Shown: piece after piece, positions 48,810 through 61,468 of the stretch
Layout: every line of letters starts with the position of its first letter
Numbering within the stretch: the stretch's first letter is position 1
Assembly: GCF_047663525.1 (NCBI RefSeq)
Contig: NC_092588.1
Coordinates: 138,376,501 to 138,440,500 of the forward strand
DNA length: 64,000 bases
Direction of reading: 5' to 3'
Source: Anas platyrhynchos
Lineage: Eukaryota > Chordata > Aves > Anseriformes > Anatidae
Translations under genes and position numbers: made by a program
Notes under the pieces: generated by a model
Seen by the model: only the letters and a program-made list of their open reading frames with translations
What the model was told of the DNA's origin: nothing
Database searches by the model: none

Positions 48810-48815
48810 AATAAA
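48810..48815 (+). terminator. Plus-strand AATAAA upstream of the ST8SIA6 promoter
   Basis: Canonical poly(A) hexamer about 400 bases upstream of the gene's start on the opposite strand, followed by a GT-rich stretch (TTAGTGGTGTCTG, near 48857-48869). It could terminate a short divergent transcript from the CpG island. Inference only. Confidence 0.3.
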
Positions 48816-51212
48816 TCTGTGGTAAAGCTTGCAGTCCTTTTCTTCTTAATTCTGTTATTAGTGGTGTCTGCGCGGAGCCAAGCGCTGCTGTGAGAAATCG
48901 AGTCAAATGACAAGGCACCTTTAATTAGGCACCCTTTATTAAGAGAACTGGTAATAGAGATGCTACATCTTAAAACAGCCGGTCAGTCGGAGCCAGCAGG
49001 CTGACAACTTACAGTTGCAGATTTTTTCTGTGTCCTTCCTGTTTTCTGTATTTGTTAGCATCTGAGCTTCCCTTCTTGCTCTGCTGTACACCAGTGGCTG
49101 AGAAGTCTCAGAAATGAGAGCCCTGTTGTAGTTACGTAAAAGGGATAACGAGGGACTCGGTAATTTGACTGGTAAGTGGTTAGATATTGCAATAAGCCAC
49201 AGCATGCCTATGGTCCATCAAAGGAACTGCACAGCACCAGCTGTGAGGCTCTACGCCAGGAAATATCTCATTATTTGTTCCAGGGCACTTGCTAAGGCAG
49301 CGGAGAGCAGCACCGTGGGTGCTGGCAGCAGCTGGGGGCTGGCATGGCGAGGGGCAGCAGGTATTGCCTGGGCTCACTGAGCCCCTCAGAGGCTGCCCAG
49401 CCTCCCTCCTGGCTTCAAAGTATGTAGTCATAACGCAGAAGTCAGCATTAAGGCTTCTGGAGTCCCAGAAAGGATTGCTGGTTTGAGTCTGTCATAAATC
49501 GTGAACATCTTGGGAGAAAAAAATAAAAATAAAAATCACCTTTTCTGGGAAATTGATTTCCTTTTCAGGCCTGTGGTATAAACCCAGTTGGCACTGTATG
49601 TGTACATGGGCAAACTGTCAAGCTTTTCAAGGTAAATGTGTGTTTGTTGGTTAGTAGATGATAGAAACTTCAGTTCCACTGTTACCTCTGAAAAATGCAA
49701 AGATTTCTGCTTATCTTAGTAGATCCTAGCAAACTATTTTGCAATTTCTCCTAAATACTATGTAAACCAATAAATCTTCCATTTTAGAAAGTCTAATGAT
49801 ATTCTATAGCAGATGTGAAGGAAGGACGACTAAGAATTACAGTCCAGAAAATAAATCTGTTTTTTCCACTCAGTGTTACTTCCTTCTGAAGTAGTTTTCC
49901 CGTGAGTTCTGAAGTATCTTTGTCAGCTAATCCATGGGAAAATTAGTGATGTAAGGACATTGTATTTCAAGCTACAGGTCTGCTGCCAACACCAGTCTAA
50001 TACCAGCAGGTTGTTTTTTTTTTTTCCCCAAATCAAAAGGTTAATCTTTGCATCATATTGAAGTTCTTGCAAAGAAAAGGGGAAGATAATAAACAATATC
50101 TGTTTAAATTAGGCTTAGCAATTGTTTACAAACAACTTTACAAATGCCTATTGATTGATTGTCACAGTATCTGTAGGTGTTAACAGCCTTAATTCTCTGG
50201 CAGAGCAGCTTAGTGGAGAAGTTTAATGACCTAACTAAAGGATGAGTCAAGAATCGATGGTAAATCAGAATTTGAATTTAGGAATGCTGGATTCAACTAT
50301 TGTATGTGTCTCTTCCATTGTGTTGTCACATCAAGAGCAACAGTTTCTCATAACCTAGCACAGAGGTCAAAAAGATAAAGGTTCAGGTGCCCAAGAAGCC
50401 CTGCAGAAGAGGACCGTGTCCCATCCCATCCCCTTCCTGACAGCTGGAAGCTGCTGCATCTTGGCAGTGGCCCCCAGCTTCTGATTCCCATTAGCTTCTG
50501 GAGTCGGTGAGAACTGCTAATTGCTGGCTTGCACAGAAGGAAGAGATCACTAATCAGCCAGGTGGTGTCATGATGACTTTGCCACCACGTTCCTACAACC
50601 CTACTTAGCTGCTAATTTGGAAAAATAAAATACGGCCTTGGGTATCATCTGTGAAGGGCTGTTCCCCTCAGGCTGATGGGATTGCATCTCAAAAGAAGCC
50701 TGGTGATGCCTGTAGGGCTGCCTGGTCACATGGTGCTGGTACAGCCACCTTATTTCCAACGGCTAAATCATATTAAGAAGCAATTAATGTTCATTAAACG
50801 CTTTCCTAATGCTGCCTTCTTATCTAAGCAGTGGCTGTCACAGGGATATTAGCTATTCCAAACAGGAGGGGAGGGGAGTTGGTACAATTAGGAAGAGGAC
50901 CAAGGTACCAAAGGTATTCGGTGAAACTGGAGTCCCACATTGTGGTAAAACATGGAAGTCTCCAGAGTGAGGTGTAGGTGTGAGCCTACTGTTCTTAGTT
51001 TAGGCATCAGTGGAAGTAGATGCTGTTAGCAATAAAATAAAAATGCATTTCAAACTGGGAGGAAGTCATTGGTTCATTGAATTTCACAACTTTTTATTTC
51101 TTTCTACCTGTAGTTCCAGGCAGCATGGTTTAAATAGTCATAAGCAGCAAAATCTGAGTTGCTGTCTGCCAAACTCCAAGACCAAAATATCCAGGAGAAA
51201 GACAATTTAAAA

Positions 51213-51241
51213 ATATAAATAAACAAACAAACAAAAAATAA
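51213..51241. repeat. (AAAT)/(AAAC)n simple repeat
   Basis: AAATATAAATAAACAAACAA followed by ACAAAAAATAAA. Simple A-rich repeat in the 5' flank. Confidence 0.8.
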
Positions 51242-54200
51242 AGCCAAATTCAAAAGTAGTGAGTACTTCATGTGGTTGCTGGTGCTATGCTTTTCTTTAG
51301 TCATTCCTTAATATTCTTCAGTATATTTTTTTTCAGATCTTACAAGTTCGGCTTTACTAAAATAATAACCTAATAACAAAATTCAGCCAGCATACAGCGT
51401 GTCAAGGTCTAGACAAAAGAAGCTGAAGTATCACGTGTTTCAAAGCAGTTACAGGTACCCCAGTTTTGAGATAGTCATCAAGAACGCTGGTGACAGCTCA
51501 TCCCGTAAGGCACTGTTCGCTCTCTGCAGTCAAGATGAAAAGAGGGCACATGGAGAACTCCTCAAGATGTTGAGTGTCTCATAAGATGTCACACTGATGG
51601 TAGGACTGGCCTCCTGTGCAGAAAATGAATATGGTATTCGCTGTTGCAAACTGCCTGTGATTTCTATGTCAGAGGAATGCACTGCTCGTGCTCCTCCACA
51701 TTCCTGTCTCTAGTTTATGCAGGTAAGCAGCTTGCACTGTTCAGTAACGGTGATCCTGCCTGACAGCAGAAAAATGTTCATTGTCTAAAATGCACCTCGT
51801 AGCAGGAGCAAACTGGAGGCCAGCAACTACACTGAGAATCAGTGCTCTATTGCCAGCAACCATGCAAGACTTCATCCAATTAAGGGCACGGCTGGTGTTG
51901 ATATGCCCATGATTGTAGCGCAATCCAATGTGTATGTTCTTCCGAAGGAAGCTAATGGGCAGAAGAGGATCTGAATACTAATTAGATACAAAGGAGGATT
52001 TTAATGCGGAATTCCTGACAACTTGCAAGTTGTTAACCTGAAGGTAAAGACTTCTTTTTTCTGCTCTCACTTCTTCCTAAATGCACTCAGTGTGACTTCT
52101 TAACGTGACACTATAAGAAAGGCTGCAGTGGGTCAGGTGAGAACAGCATGTTCTTCAGGCAGCACTCGGCAGCAGACTCCTGGGGAAGAGGCATGCAACG
52201 ATCCATCCCTAGATCCTTTCTCAGCTTCCAGCAATCAATAGATCAGCTATCTGTGGGTTTGGTTGCCTTTCATAGATTTTTCTTCCATAATTGTGTCTAA
52301 TTGCTTCTGAAACCATGTAAACTTTTGTCATCGACAGCAGCTTGTGTCAATGATTTCCATCCAATTTGAAATCCTTCCCATTACAGTTACCCCAGGAACA
52401 ATTTTCTGAGAAAGAAATTACATTGTTATTTGGAAACTCTGGTTTCCTATGCTAAAGGACATGAAGTGCTAAATATTCTTTTGTAAAGAATTTTGCTACA
52501 CATTGCACAAATTAGCACTGTTGTTAATACAAATGCACAGCATCCATTGCTCGAATCAAGGGTGAGTTATTACAGAGCATACTGTGAATGCAAATTAAAA
52601 ATAATGCACAGCACTCAAACAAATCCTAATGGACCAACAGCACAATGTCAAATACATCAGGAGCAAAGATTTTAATACTATTATTAAAGCCCCAAACAAA
52701 CAAACAAAGCAAGTAAATCAACGCTGACACAAACTGTTTGAGCAACATTTACTCGTCATAGATCAGAGTGCAGGCGGATGGTGCAGCTCCCAGCTGTTCT
52801 GAAAATGCCTGCACAGTAGGAGGAGGGATGTCACATAGCACAAGGCTTCTCATCGGGCAGGATGGTCAACGGTTGAGGTAATTATGTCCAGCTAAACATT
52901 TCCTTCCATCGGTGAGTATGGATGATGTGTCCAGCTACTTATCTGTAGAAAAATCTAATTTGCGATCACAGTTGTTGAAGTGTGCAAAGAAAATACCCAG
53001 CAATCAGAGTGAGAGACCATGGTGGAGTCAGAGTCAACCTTAATACAAGTGATGGGCTGCAGGGGTCAGTCAGCGTCGCTTATGCTTATGGGAAATCAGA
53101 GCCACAGTTTACAAAAGTAAATAATTGGATGATGTAAGTATGCAGAGAGCAGGGATTACTGGGAAGGACAAAAGAGAGGGATGTCTGTGTGAGGCTTGAT
53201 CTTGGGATGGGAAGATTAGCTCTTGAGTTTCCTCCAAGACAGTGGCCTGATGGCCCATCTCCAAGCTGTTTTGCGGGGGTCATAGTGCACTGAAAAAAGC
53301 TGGAGTCCTTTTTTCCCCATTCTTATGTTTCTTTTGTAGAAATTCACATTGAGTATAATAAATAAAAAAATAAGGACACATTATATGCTTATATATGGGG
53401 ATAGATTACTTTGCTGGTCCTGAAGAAAGCAGCAGATGTGATACAGAGCACCATAAACTCATGGGTGTAAAGGAACCTGGAACCAGGATGACAGGACGTC
53501 TGTCTTTAAACTGAGCAAAAGCCATTAACCTCATTAAGCAGAGTTAAAAATATAACTGCCCAGAATGCAACCTAAACCTATTTTCACATAAGACTGATTC
53601 TCCCATTCTATTCTGCAGTAAAAAAATGTTGAATACTCCATAGAAACATCGCTGCTGCGGATCCTGGATTCCCCATTTTCCATTACCGTGTTCTTTTGAA
53701 GCTGTTTGCAGAGCAGGTGCCCAGCTGGGAGCAGACCTGGGGCAGAACCCACATCCCAGAGGTCATGTCGGAGGTGAGGACACTGTCCTGAGGGAGCTGG
53801 AGGGCCTGGCAAAATCCTTTAGACTTGGCTTTAAACCCATGAATATCTCTGTTAAACTGGGGCCAGTCTCCTGCTTCTGGTTAAGCACAAATCGTCTGAA
53901 AGGTCAGTATGTCTCCACGAGGAAACATCAGCACGAAACGTCTAGGTGCGGGCATACCCATGCAGCAACAGGGAAAAGCAAGGCGGTAACAACTGTCAGA
54001 GCACACCCTGGGAAGAGAAGTGACACAGGAAAATAAGCCATGCGATAAAATACCTCTTGGCAGCGGGGCTGCCTTCCTCTTCGGGAAAAAACCTCAGGGA
54101 AACCAAGCCCAGGAAAGAAAAAAGCCCAGGCAATTCTGCATTTCTGTTTGTCGAGTAACACCCTGAGACATTTCTGAACCGGAACTGAAAGCCTTTACCT

Positions 54201-57200
54201 CCAAACAGAATACGTCCAGGACACTTCAATGGCTGGCAAGACCTGCAGGCATTTGGGAAGGATACCAGTGGCTGGCAGCCTGCAGTCCCCAATGGGTCAC
54301 CACGGGAGCAGTGGGATTTGTGGCAGTGCTGGTGTATGGTCAGGGTAACGCCGTGATGCTGGGGCTGGGAAGGTGGTGGGGGAACCAGGGCTGGGGGTCA
54401 GAAACCACGGTCTGTGCCTTGGCCAGGGCAGGTGAGGCTATGGGAAGGAGCTGGGGCTTGTCCCTTCGTCCAGCAAACCATCCTTTGTGCTGAGCTGTCT
54501 CTGTCCTCTCAGTTCGTGGCGCTATGTACAGCGCTGCATCCTCACAGCCAGATCCATCCATATGTAAATACCATCTCCTCTGTGATTCACGCAATAATAA
54601 TAGAGAAAATCCAAATAATTTAAATGTTACCTTCTCCGCACTGGTGTGCTGTGCCTCGGAGACAGACCCCGCTGATCGTGTTACGCTCCTGACTCGCTTT
54701 CATTAGGCTCTGCACATACACTGTAATTCTCACTAAATCCATGTGCTGGGTAAGCCAGAATCTCTCTTATGGTTCTCAGATAGCCAATTACGTATTTGTC
54801 TCCCTCTCAATTCCTGTACTTCCAGAGAAATTACATTTTTGTTTATTATTATCCAGTGCTTTCAGTGTCCTGATAGGATTAAGGTCTGGTGAAGGGGAAA
54901 ACCAAATGTAGCCCAGAAAAACAGGTGCCATCTCAACAGAGGGATCAATAAATACTCTTATATTTAGCATTATTTTCCAAAACAGGCATTCAGTACCTGG
55001 CTCCCAGGTGAGACTAGTGTAGTCCATGCTTGTTTTCTCTGTGGATACTTACAGATTGATCCACTTTCTTTTTAACCTTGAGGGCTCTGACAGCCACAGT
55101 ACTTGTTTGGAGCCGCACTATGTTAGGTGCCATTAGGACCGTCCACGAGTTAACAAGTCTGCCTAATGGACTAAGTTCATTAGGTGTATGGTTTACATAC
55201 AACATTTCTGAGTCATTTTTATTCAATAATATTGGCATAACCATCAGCTCGGAGAGACTAAAAGTGAATCAGTGTTTGGGAGGAGGACCCAAAGGGGAGA
55301 GTGGGAGCGAGAGGGGGGTGGGAAGCTGGCGAGGGGATGCTGGGGGGGCCACGGGGGCTTGGTGTGGGAAACAGCTCAGCGGTACCCCAGGGTCTGTGGG
55401 GCCCCAAGGGCAGAAGGGAGCAGTGGGGAGGGGGAGGAAGGCATTTCCATCAGAGAGAGTGCTGATGCTTGAAGTCCCATTATCATGCTGCTGGGGAGAT
55501 GTGCATTTTAAGTACCCACGTTTAAAATCCTTCGCTTTTAATTTTGTGTTTGCATATTGCATGAGTGCGCATTTGACCGAATAGCTGACTGTGTGTAAAA
55601 GGCGATTCTAAAGCAAGGAATCATCACTTGAAACCTACAGCTGGAGAAAATTTATTCAGGCTTTCCCAGATGTGCTCAGGCTCAGTGTGGCTGTGGCTAA
55701 GAGCAAACTGGGAATTTAACAAGCAGGCAATATGTGCTTTTATTGATAGCTCATGGGTGCGGTCACAAAAACCTGGACGAGTGCTGCTGGCAGCTGACAG
55801 GGCTAGGGCGGGCAGCAGCAAAGCAGCACAGCAGCCCCTCTCCATACTGCCCCAAACCGCTCTGCCCGCATTTTCCTCGGGAATAGGTTCAGCCCCTGCA
55901 CCACTCCTTCCCTCCTTCTGCAGCCCAGTCTTCAGTGCTGCCCACGGTGCAATAGTCTTGTGAAGAATTGATCTTTTCACCAGGAACACCATTGAGACCA
56001 CAGATTGAGTCCAGATACGAGGAACTGGAACGAGGTCCCTTTCTCAGACTCGGTGAACTAAATTACAGTTTTCAGTTCCGTGGCACGTTGGCTTCTAGTG
56101 AAGGATGACTAACACGTAGTGGCAGGTACCCGAAAGAGCTGCTGTGAACGTAGCGCACCGAGCCCTGCAAGACAGGAGCCGGTGGTCATCATGGGGCTCA
56201 TTGCGTGTCTGCCCGTGATGCATGTCAGGATCCAAAGAAAGATGAGCTCTGGAAATTAAAAGGTGCCAAAGAATTCAAAATTGTGACATATTGATTTCTT
56301 TGTACAGACACCATATTATCTGTAAAGCTGCAACACGGCACTATAGCTCAATGTTTTTTCTCTTTAATGATTGCTTAGCAGCCCAGTTATAAATACCATT
56401 TTCCTATTTACTGACATTTTACATTTATTGAGCATATATTTTATCTAGACTCATAAAGCTAGTGCAGGAATTTTTTAATAAAGGTAAAGCTTGGGGCTGA
56501 TGTGAAAAGAGTGGTGGTGCTTAAAGGTGTCCACTCCTTTTGCCCTACAGAAGGCATCATCTGACCACGTCCTGCAGCACATGTTGGAGGGGACAGCAGG
56601 GGTGAGAGCCCTCTTTTGCCCAGCCACTGGGTGAAGAAGCCCTGGGAAGGCAGAATGCTCTGTGGGGTGGGCACACTGTAATCAAATCACTCTTGCTCTT
56701 TTCCAGCTGTAGCAAGTAGGAATTATTTTTTTCCAACTATGGCATCTGCACTCACAGGTCAAGGCAGTGTAGCAAAAAGGTGACAAAACTCCCACTTTGA
56801 CTGTACCAATCTATGCTAGAATCATAAGGTTAAGACTGTATATTATTTGGAAATCTATGTTAGATTCCTGATTCCACATTTAGTCACCTCTCTGATATTT
56901 ACACACACAGTGTTTTGAGGAATTATGTGAGTTATTAAATATAGGGTTAGAAAACTAACCTCTCATCCACATTTTATTTTAAACAGCCTACAGATACTGT
57001 TTTCTCCTAGGGAGGATAAAGTGTAAGATGAATTAACGATGTACAAACAAGCTGGTTTTGCCAATTATAGGTACAAAAACTTGTAAGGACCTCTGCTTTT
57101 AAAGGGAGGCTCAAATAATGCATTTTTTCAGGCAAGCACCAACCTCATTAGATCTAGTTATTTAAAAGATCTTGAAAACAAGAGATATGAATGTCAACCT

Positions 57201-57387
57201 TTATGGGCACAACTGAGATACATGGCTGGGTTTCATATGATCAGATAACAGTCACTTAAAGCATACACATCCACATCTGAATCCTTCTCCCTGGCTCCAC
57301 TTACATTTAAAGGAAAGACATTCACTTCTGGAAAGAAATTTACCTCATCCAAATGCGAACATATTTAAGCTCAGGTTTCTTATCATG

Positions 57388-57395
57388 AAAAAAAA

Positions 57396-57438
<43 letters not shown>
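57388..57438. repeat. A17 followed by (GA)n microsatellite
   Basis: Seventeen A, then about thirteen GA units to 57430, then GGGAGAGA. Long enough to be length-polymorphic. Confidence 0.92.
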
Positions 57439-57472
57439 CCTGTTCAGCTATAAGTGAGATAAAGGATAAAGC

Positions 57473-57496
57473 CCTCCTGCCTGACCTCCTGCCTGA
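57473..57496 (+). repeat. Perfect 12-base tandem duplication
   Basis: CCTCCTGCCTGA occurs twice back to back with no mismatch. Confidence 0.9.
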
Positions 57497-57663
57497 CAGT
57501 GAGAGCGATTTACGGGAATTAAAAGCATTCCTGTCCTCATCTGAAAATGCAGATTGTTTCTTTTATTCAAATGTTTTGTGTCATAAGACAGGTACAGACT
57601 TTTAAGCATTTCTTACATAGCTTGGTACATAACTTCTACTGAAGACGTGATTGAGTCAAGTCC

Positions 57664-57704
57664 CATCTTGAAGTCCTTTTCCAGCCTCAATGATTCTCTG
57701 ATTT
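57664..57704 (+). mobile_element. Eroded CR1 3' tail
   Basis: CATCTTGAAGTCCTTTTCCA followed by GCCTCAATGATTCTCTGATT resembles the CR1 end (TCTTTAAGGTCCCTTCCAAC then ATTCTATGATTCTA) with many substitutions. Too short to be certain. Confidence 0.55.
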
Positions 57705-58241
57705 AGCATGGACTAGGCTCATCAATTCTGGGTTTTAATAGCTCTTGCATATTTAATTACTTGGGAAAAATTATTCACAGAGACTTGGTACAGTACATGA
57801 ACTTCATGGATATATTTCTACAAGTTAATTTTCCAAACCAAGCACTGTGCATCCCTGCAAAACCCAAACCCAGAGATCCATTCTTCATCCCATTTCAACT
57901 TCTAATTTAAGGCCATTTAATCTACACAGTTTGGCCTGATACGGTTTGAAATAGTGTTATTCATAATGAAGGGGATACTGCTGCACTTCAGGGCCACTGC
58001 TGCACTAATGCCCCAGAAAGGAGTTATGGCTCCCTGTGTTTTCTCAGTAACTGTGGGTCAGATTTGGTCAGGCTATAGAGTTTGGGCTTTCAATTTACAT
58101 GATATTTCGTGTAAGACTAAAGGATGCAACATGAGAGCACAAAGTATTGAGTTTTATTAGAAGCAGGATTTCAGGCATTGCCATCTGTTTGCTAATAGCA
58201 GCATGCTCCCTGTTTGTATATTATTTACTCTCATAAATATT

Positions 58242-58271
58242 CTTATTGACATGAGTTATCCTGTCAATAAG
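58242..58271. repeat. Perfect 10-base inverted repeat with 10-base spacer
   Basis: CTTATTGACA at 58242-58251 and its exact reverse complement TGTCAATAAG at 58262-58271. AT-rich flanks. It could be a binding-site pair or a small hairpin; function unknown. Confidence 0.85.
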
Positions 58272-58889
58272 TGCATGTGGTGCATTTGTTTGGCCTACTT
58301 CAGTTTCCTCTGAAATTAGCACAGAATTTGCCTTTATCTTCCCTTCCCTCTTCCTGTAGAAAATGGCCTCCATCTCCCTCTGGGCTACAGCAGGGTGGGA
58401 GTTTATCACCACTTGCCATGGAAATCAAAGGGGATTTGGCTGCTAAGTTTCATAGAGAACAGAATTAGTTGGCAGGGGGCACTCAGGAAAATCCTACCCC
58501 CACCAGAGGAACTCATCCCTTGCCTGGGAAGGGCTCTGGTCCTCTGAATCTGGGAGGTGTTGGAGTGTGTGCGGAGCTCTACTAGGCTGGCTGGTGGAGG
58601 TGCTTGTGTTAAGGTCACACAATACGCACTTGCTGTGCTGCTGGGGTTATAGAGAGCCCATTCTCCTCTAAGTTATTTTTTTCCCTGGTTATCAGAGGCT
58701 TAGAAAGAATACTGGGTTTAAATTTTCTTTTACACGAGAAAGAAAATATTTAATGAGCGGCTACGTGCTGTAATGTGCCAGAAAGCTGAGAGAGGAGCAA
58801 AGCAGTGAAATCCCCTATTCTGTCAAGTCGAGCATGCTCCTTCAAGAAAATAAGCTGCCAGCGGTTTCATTGTGCTGAGCCACAAATGT

Positions 58890-59070
58890 GCAAGGTGATT
58901 ACAGCTGATAAAGCCCCCGAACAGAGCTCGCGGAGCCAGGCACAAAGCGCGCAGAAACCTCGGCGGCGCGAGCAGTGGGCCCACGGCCTGGCCGCGCGCA
59001 AGGCCTCCGGAAGGGCTCCGCAGCCAAACAAATTGGAGCTGAACTCCTTAAAACAAAGGTTGGCAGCGCT
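58890..59070. promoter_or_regulatory. Isolated GC- and CpG-rich patch, candidate regulatory element
   Basis: A roughly 180-base block with GCGCGCAG, CGGCGGCGCG and GGCCGCGCGC in strongly AT-rich flanks. It is bordered by an E-box (CAGCTG) with GATAA on the left and AACAAAGG (SOX/TCF-like) on the right. The overlapping open frames on both strands look incidental. It may be a distal promoter or enhancer; not proven. Confidence 0.35.
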
Positions 59071-59954
59071 GTAACAACAACAACGACCCTTATGCTGCAA
59101 GAAAAAAAAAAAAAAGGAGAGACTTCTGGAAACTGGCAGTCGAATTGAAGCCCTGCGTGAAAGCTGTGCCTAAAACCTTCCTGTCAATTTGCTTCAAGAA
59201 CTTTGCTATGCTGCATTTGAGTCATTGTATTCAGCTAAAGAAGCAGAAGTGTTTAAAGAATTTCCACCATGGAAAACATTCAAAGCTGTTTTAATTTATT
59301 AAGTTCCTCTTTACTAAGCAACTTTTCTATGGAAGGGGAGCTGTTAATTAGTGTAGATGGTTCTGTCTCAGAAAACCGGGAGCTTGGCTCCGAGAAGAGT
59401 TCGCGCTTCTTCAGCCACTCCAGCCATGCTTCTTCACCTTTTCTCAAAAAATATCTGCCAAGGAGCCATGATAGTTTGAAACAGTTATTGTAGGATTTCT
59501 TCAACACATGTGCTATTCTTAGTTTGGACAAAATAGACAATCTTTGATAAGCCGTCTGATACTTGTTAGTGTGCTTTTTATGTGAATACACCTTTATTTT
59601 TATACCTGAGCTGGAGTCAGTAATTAGCCCATGATGTAGCAAAAGATTATAGTGCCACAGAATTAGAGATGCAAATGGTTTGGTCATGAGTTGGCTTCAC
59701 TGCACTCCCTAAACTAAATTGGATTAGGGGTGATTGCCTTTCCCTGGCCAGGATTAAAACGATAGCTGGTTTTGAGATCAGAAAAATACTCCCAGGACAA
59801 AATCTCAAGAAACTGAAGGATGCCTAGGATTTAATTATTCATCTTGTGATATTTAGTGTTTTTCCCACTGCTCAGTCACTGGAGTCATGAGATCCTGAGA
59901 AGCTGAGCTTTTTCTTTCAAAACTAAATTCTCAGCCCTTAAAATTGCAAAAGAG

Positions 59955-60009
59955 AAAAAAAAAAAAAAAAAAAAAAAAAAGAAAATGAAAGAAAAAAAAA
60001 GAAAGAAAG
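59955..60009. repeat. A26 homopolymer with (AAAG) tail
   Basis: Twenty-six A (59955-59980), then GAAAATGAAAG, an A run and GAAAGAAAG. Simple repeat. Confidence 0.9.
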
Positions 60010-60244
60010 GGAAGAACCTCTGGAGTGTTAAAGAAATCCAAGAGAAAAAAGATCAAACGTTTTGGAAGAATTGCTGTGTTCCTATGCAGTTTTTGAAAAT
60101 TTGTGCTTGACAATATCAGTCATTTCTTCTGTCTTCAGCAGTGGCAAGCAGCTAATATTCTCAAGAGATTTGGGTAGTTCATGGGGATAGTTTTTAACCC
60201 ATTTTTTTCCATCTGATCCTTAGATGCAAACCCATCAGGATGAG

Positions 60245-60278
60245 GCAGAGCAGAGGATAAAGCAGAGCAGAGGATAAG
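60245..60278 (+). repeat. 17-base tandem duplication
   Basis: GCAGAGCAGAGGATAAA (60245-60261) and GCAGAGCAGAGGATAAG (60262-60278), one mismatch. Confidence 0.88.
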
Positions 60279-60841
60279 GCACATTCTCCTCTGCAGCAAG
60301 CCACACACGGGCCAGGTGGGAGCTCTCTGACACGTCTGGAGCTGGTGCCTCCTGACAGTGGCTGATATTTACAGTGCTGACAACCCGGTGGCAACTACCC
60401 TCAGTCAACAGCAGTATTAATTCCGTATTCAGGGAGCAGATTTTTAAGCCAGGCTGTTATGAAAGCGAGCAGATCAGTGTTAACACGCACACACACTGTC
60501 CTAACAGCTGGGTCTTTGCCTCCAGAATGACAGCTGGACAACAGCTGTCACACATTTAAGGCCATAACAACAGCCACCGTGACTTAGGGTAGCGTAATGC
60601 CTTTGTCTGACCATGTCCAAGAGGAGAAATAAAAGGAACAGGAGATACAGAGAGAAGGCTTTCTCTTTGTGCAACTCCTCAGCTTGCAGCAGTCAGAGCA
60701 CTGTGGAATCTCTGAGTTACTGGTGACCTCCAGGCTGTCGTGTTAAAAAGACTATGGGATTTGTCTTCCATGAATTTGTCTAAACTCCTTTTGCCATGCG
60801 GAATTGAATCCCACACTTTGGTTGGGCATTGTGTGAAAAAC

Positions 60842-60873
<32 letters not shown>

Positions 60874-60875
60874 AA
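60842..60875. repeat. (AAAAC)n microsatellite
   Basis: About five AAAAC units framed by A-rich sequence. Confidence 0.88.
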
Positions 60876-61439
60876 CAGTCTGCTACTTTGTTTGGATTAA
60901 ATCGCTGGTAGTTTCACCACATGATCTTCACAGCATGAAAACGGTGACTAACATTTTCTCATTTATCATCCTCATACCAGCCATTGATTTAAATATCTTT
61001 GTCTTAATGCTTCTAAGCTGATGAGCTATTTTCTATTCTATTCCTTTACATCTGGAAGCAATCCTCAAAAAGACTGAAAAAAAAAAAAAGTAGGAACACA
61101 ATTTACAAAGATATCAAAGGTTTCCAATATCTGTCTTTAGGACATTCTTTCATTGTCTTTGGTAATTAATTTGCCAATACTACAATCCACATTTCTAACA
61201 AGGTCTTTTTGCACAAATTCAAGATACAATACCAAGGTGCTGACTATCTTTCACCTGTGGCTGAATGAAAACACTGAAAAATAGCCAGAGAAAATGTCAG
61301 GATAAATAGATCAGAACGCCAAAAACACTGTTGTAGGAAAAAATGTAAGAAATAACACTTCAAGGTTTTGTGGAAGAATCTAATTTGAAGGAACTATTTA
61401 TAGGTGCTGCATATTATGTTAATTTAGCATCTCCTGACA

Positions 61440-61468
61440 TACAAAGGCTTCCTTTGAGAGCCTTTGTA
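61440..61468. repeat. Perfect 10-base inverted repeat with 9-base spacer
   Basis: TACAAAGGCT at 61440-61449 and AGCCTTTGTA at 61459-61468. The arms each contain a TCF/SOX-like ACAAAGG core, in opposite orientation. Function unknown. Confidence 0.85.

Noticed and set aside
48183..48814. Overlapping plus-strand open frames in the CpG island
   Set aside because: Composition artefacts with no recognisable domain; two run into the poly(T) tract.
58805..59100. Overlapping plus (89-residue) and minus (77-residue) frames at the GC-rich patch
   Set aside because: Both strands are open over the same GC-rich block, there is no family resemblance and no splice or start support; kept only as a possible regulatory element.
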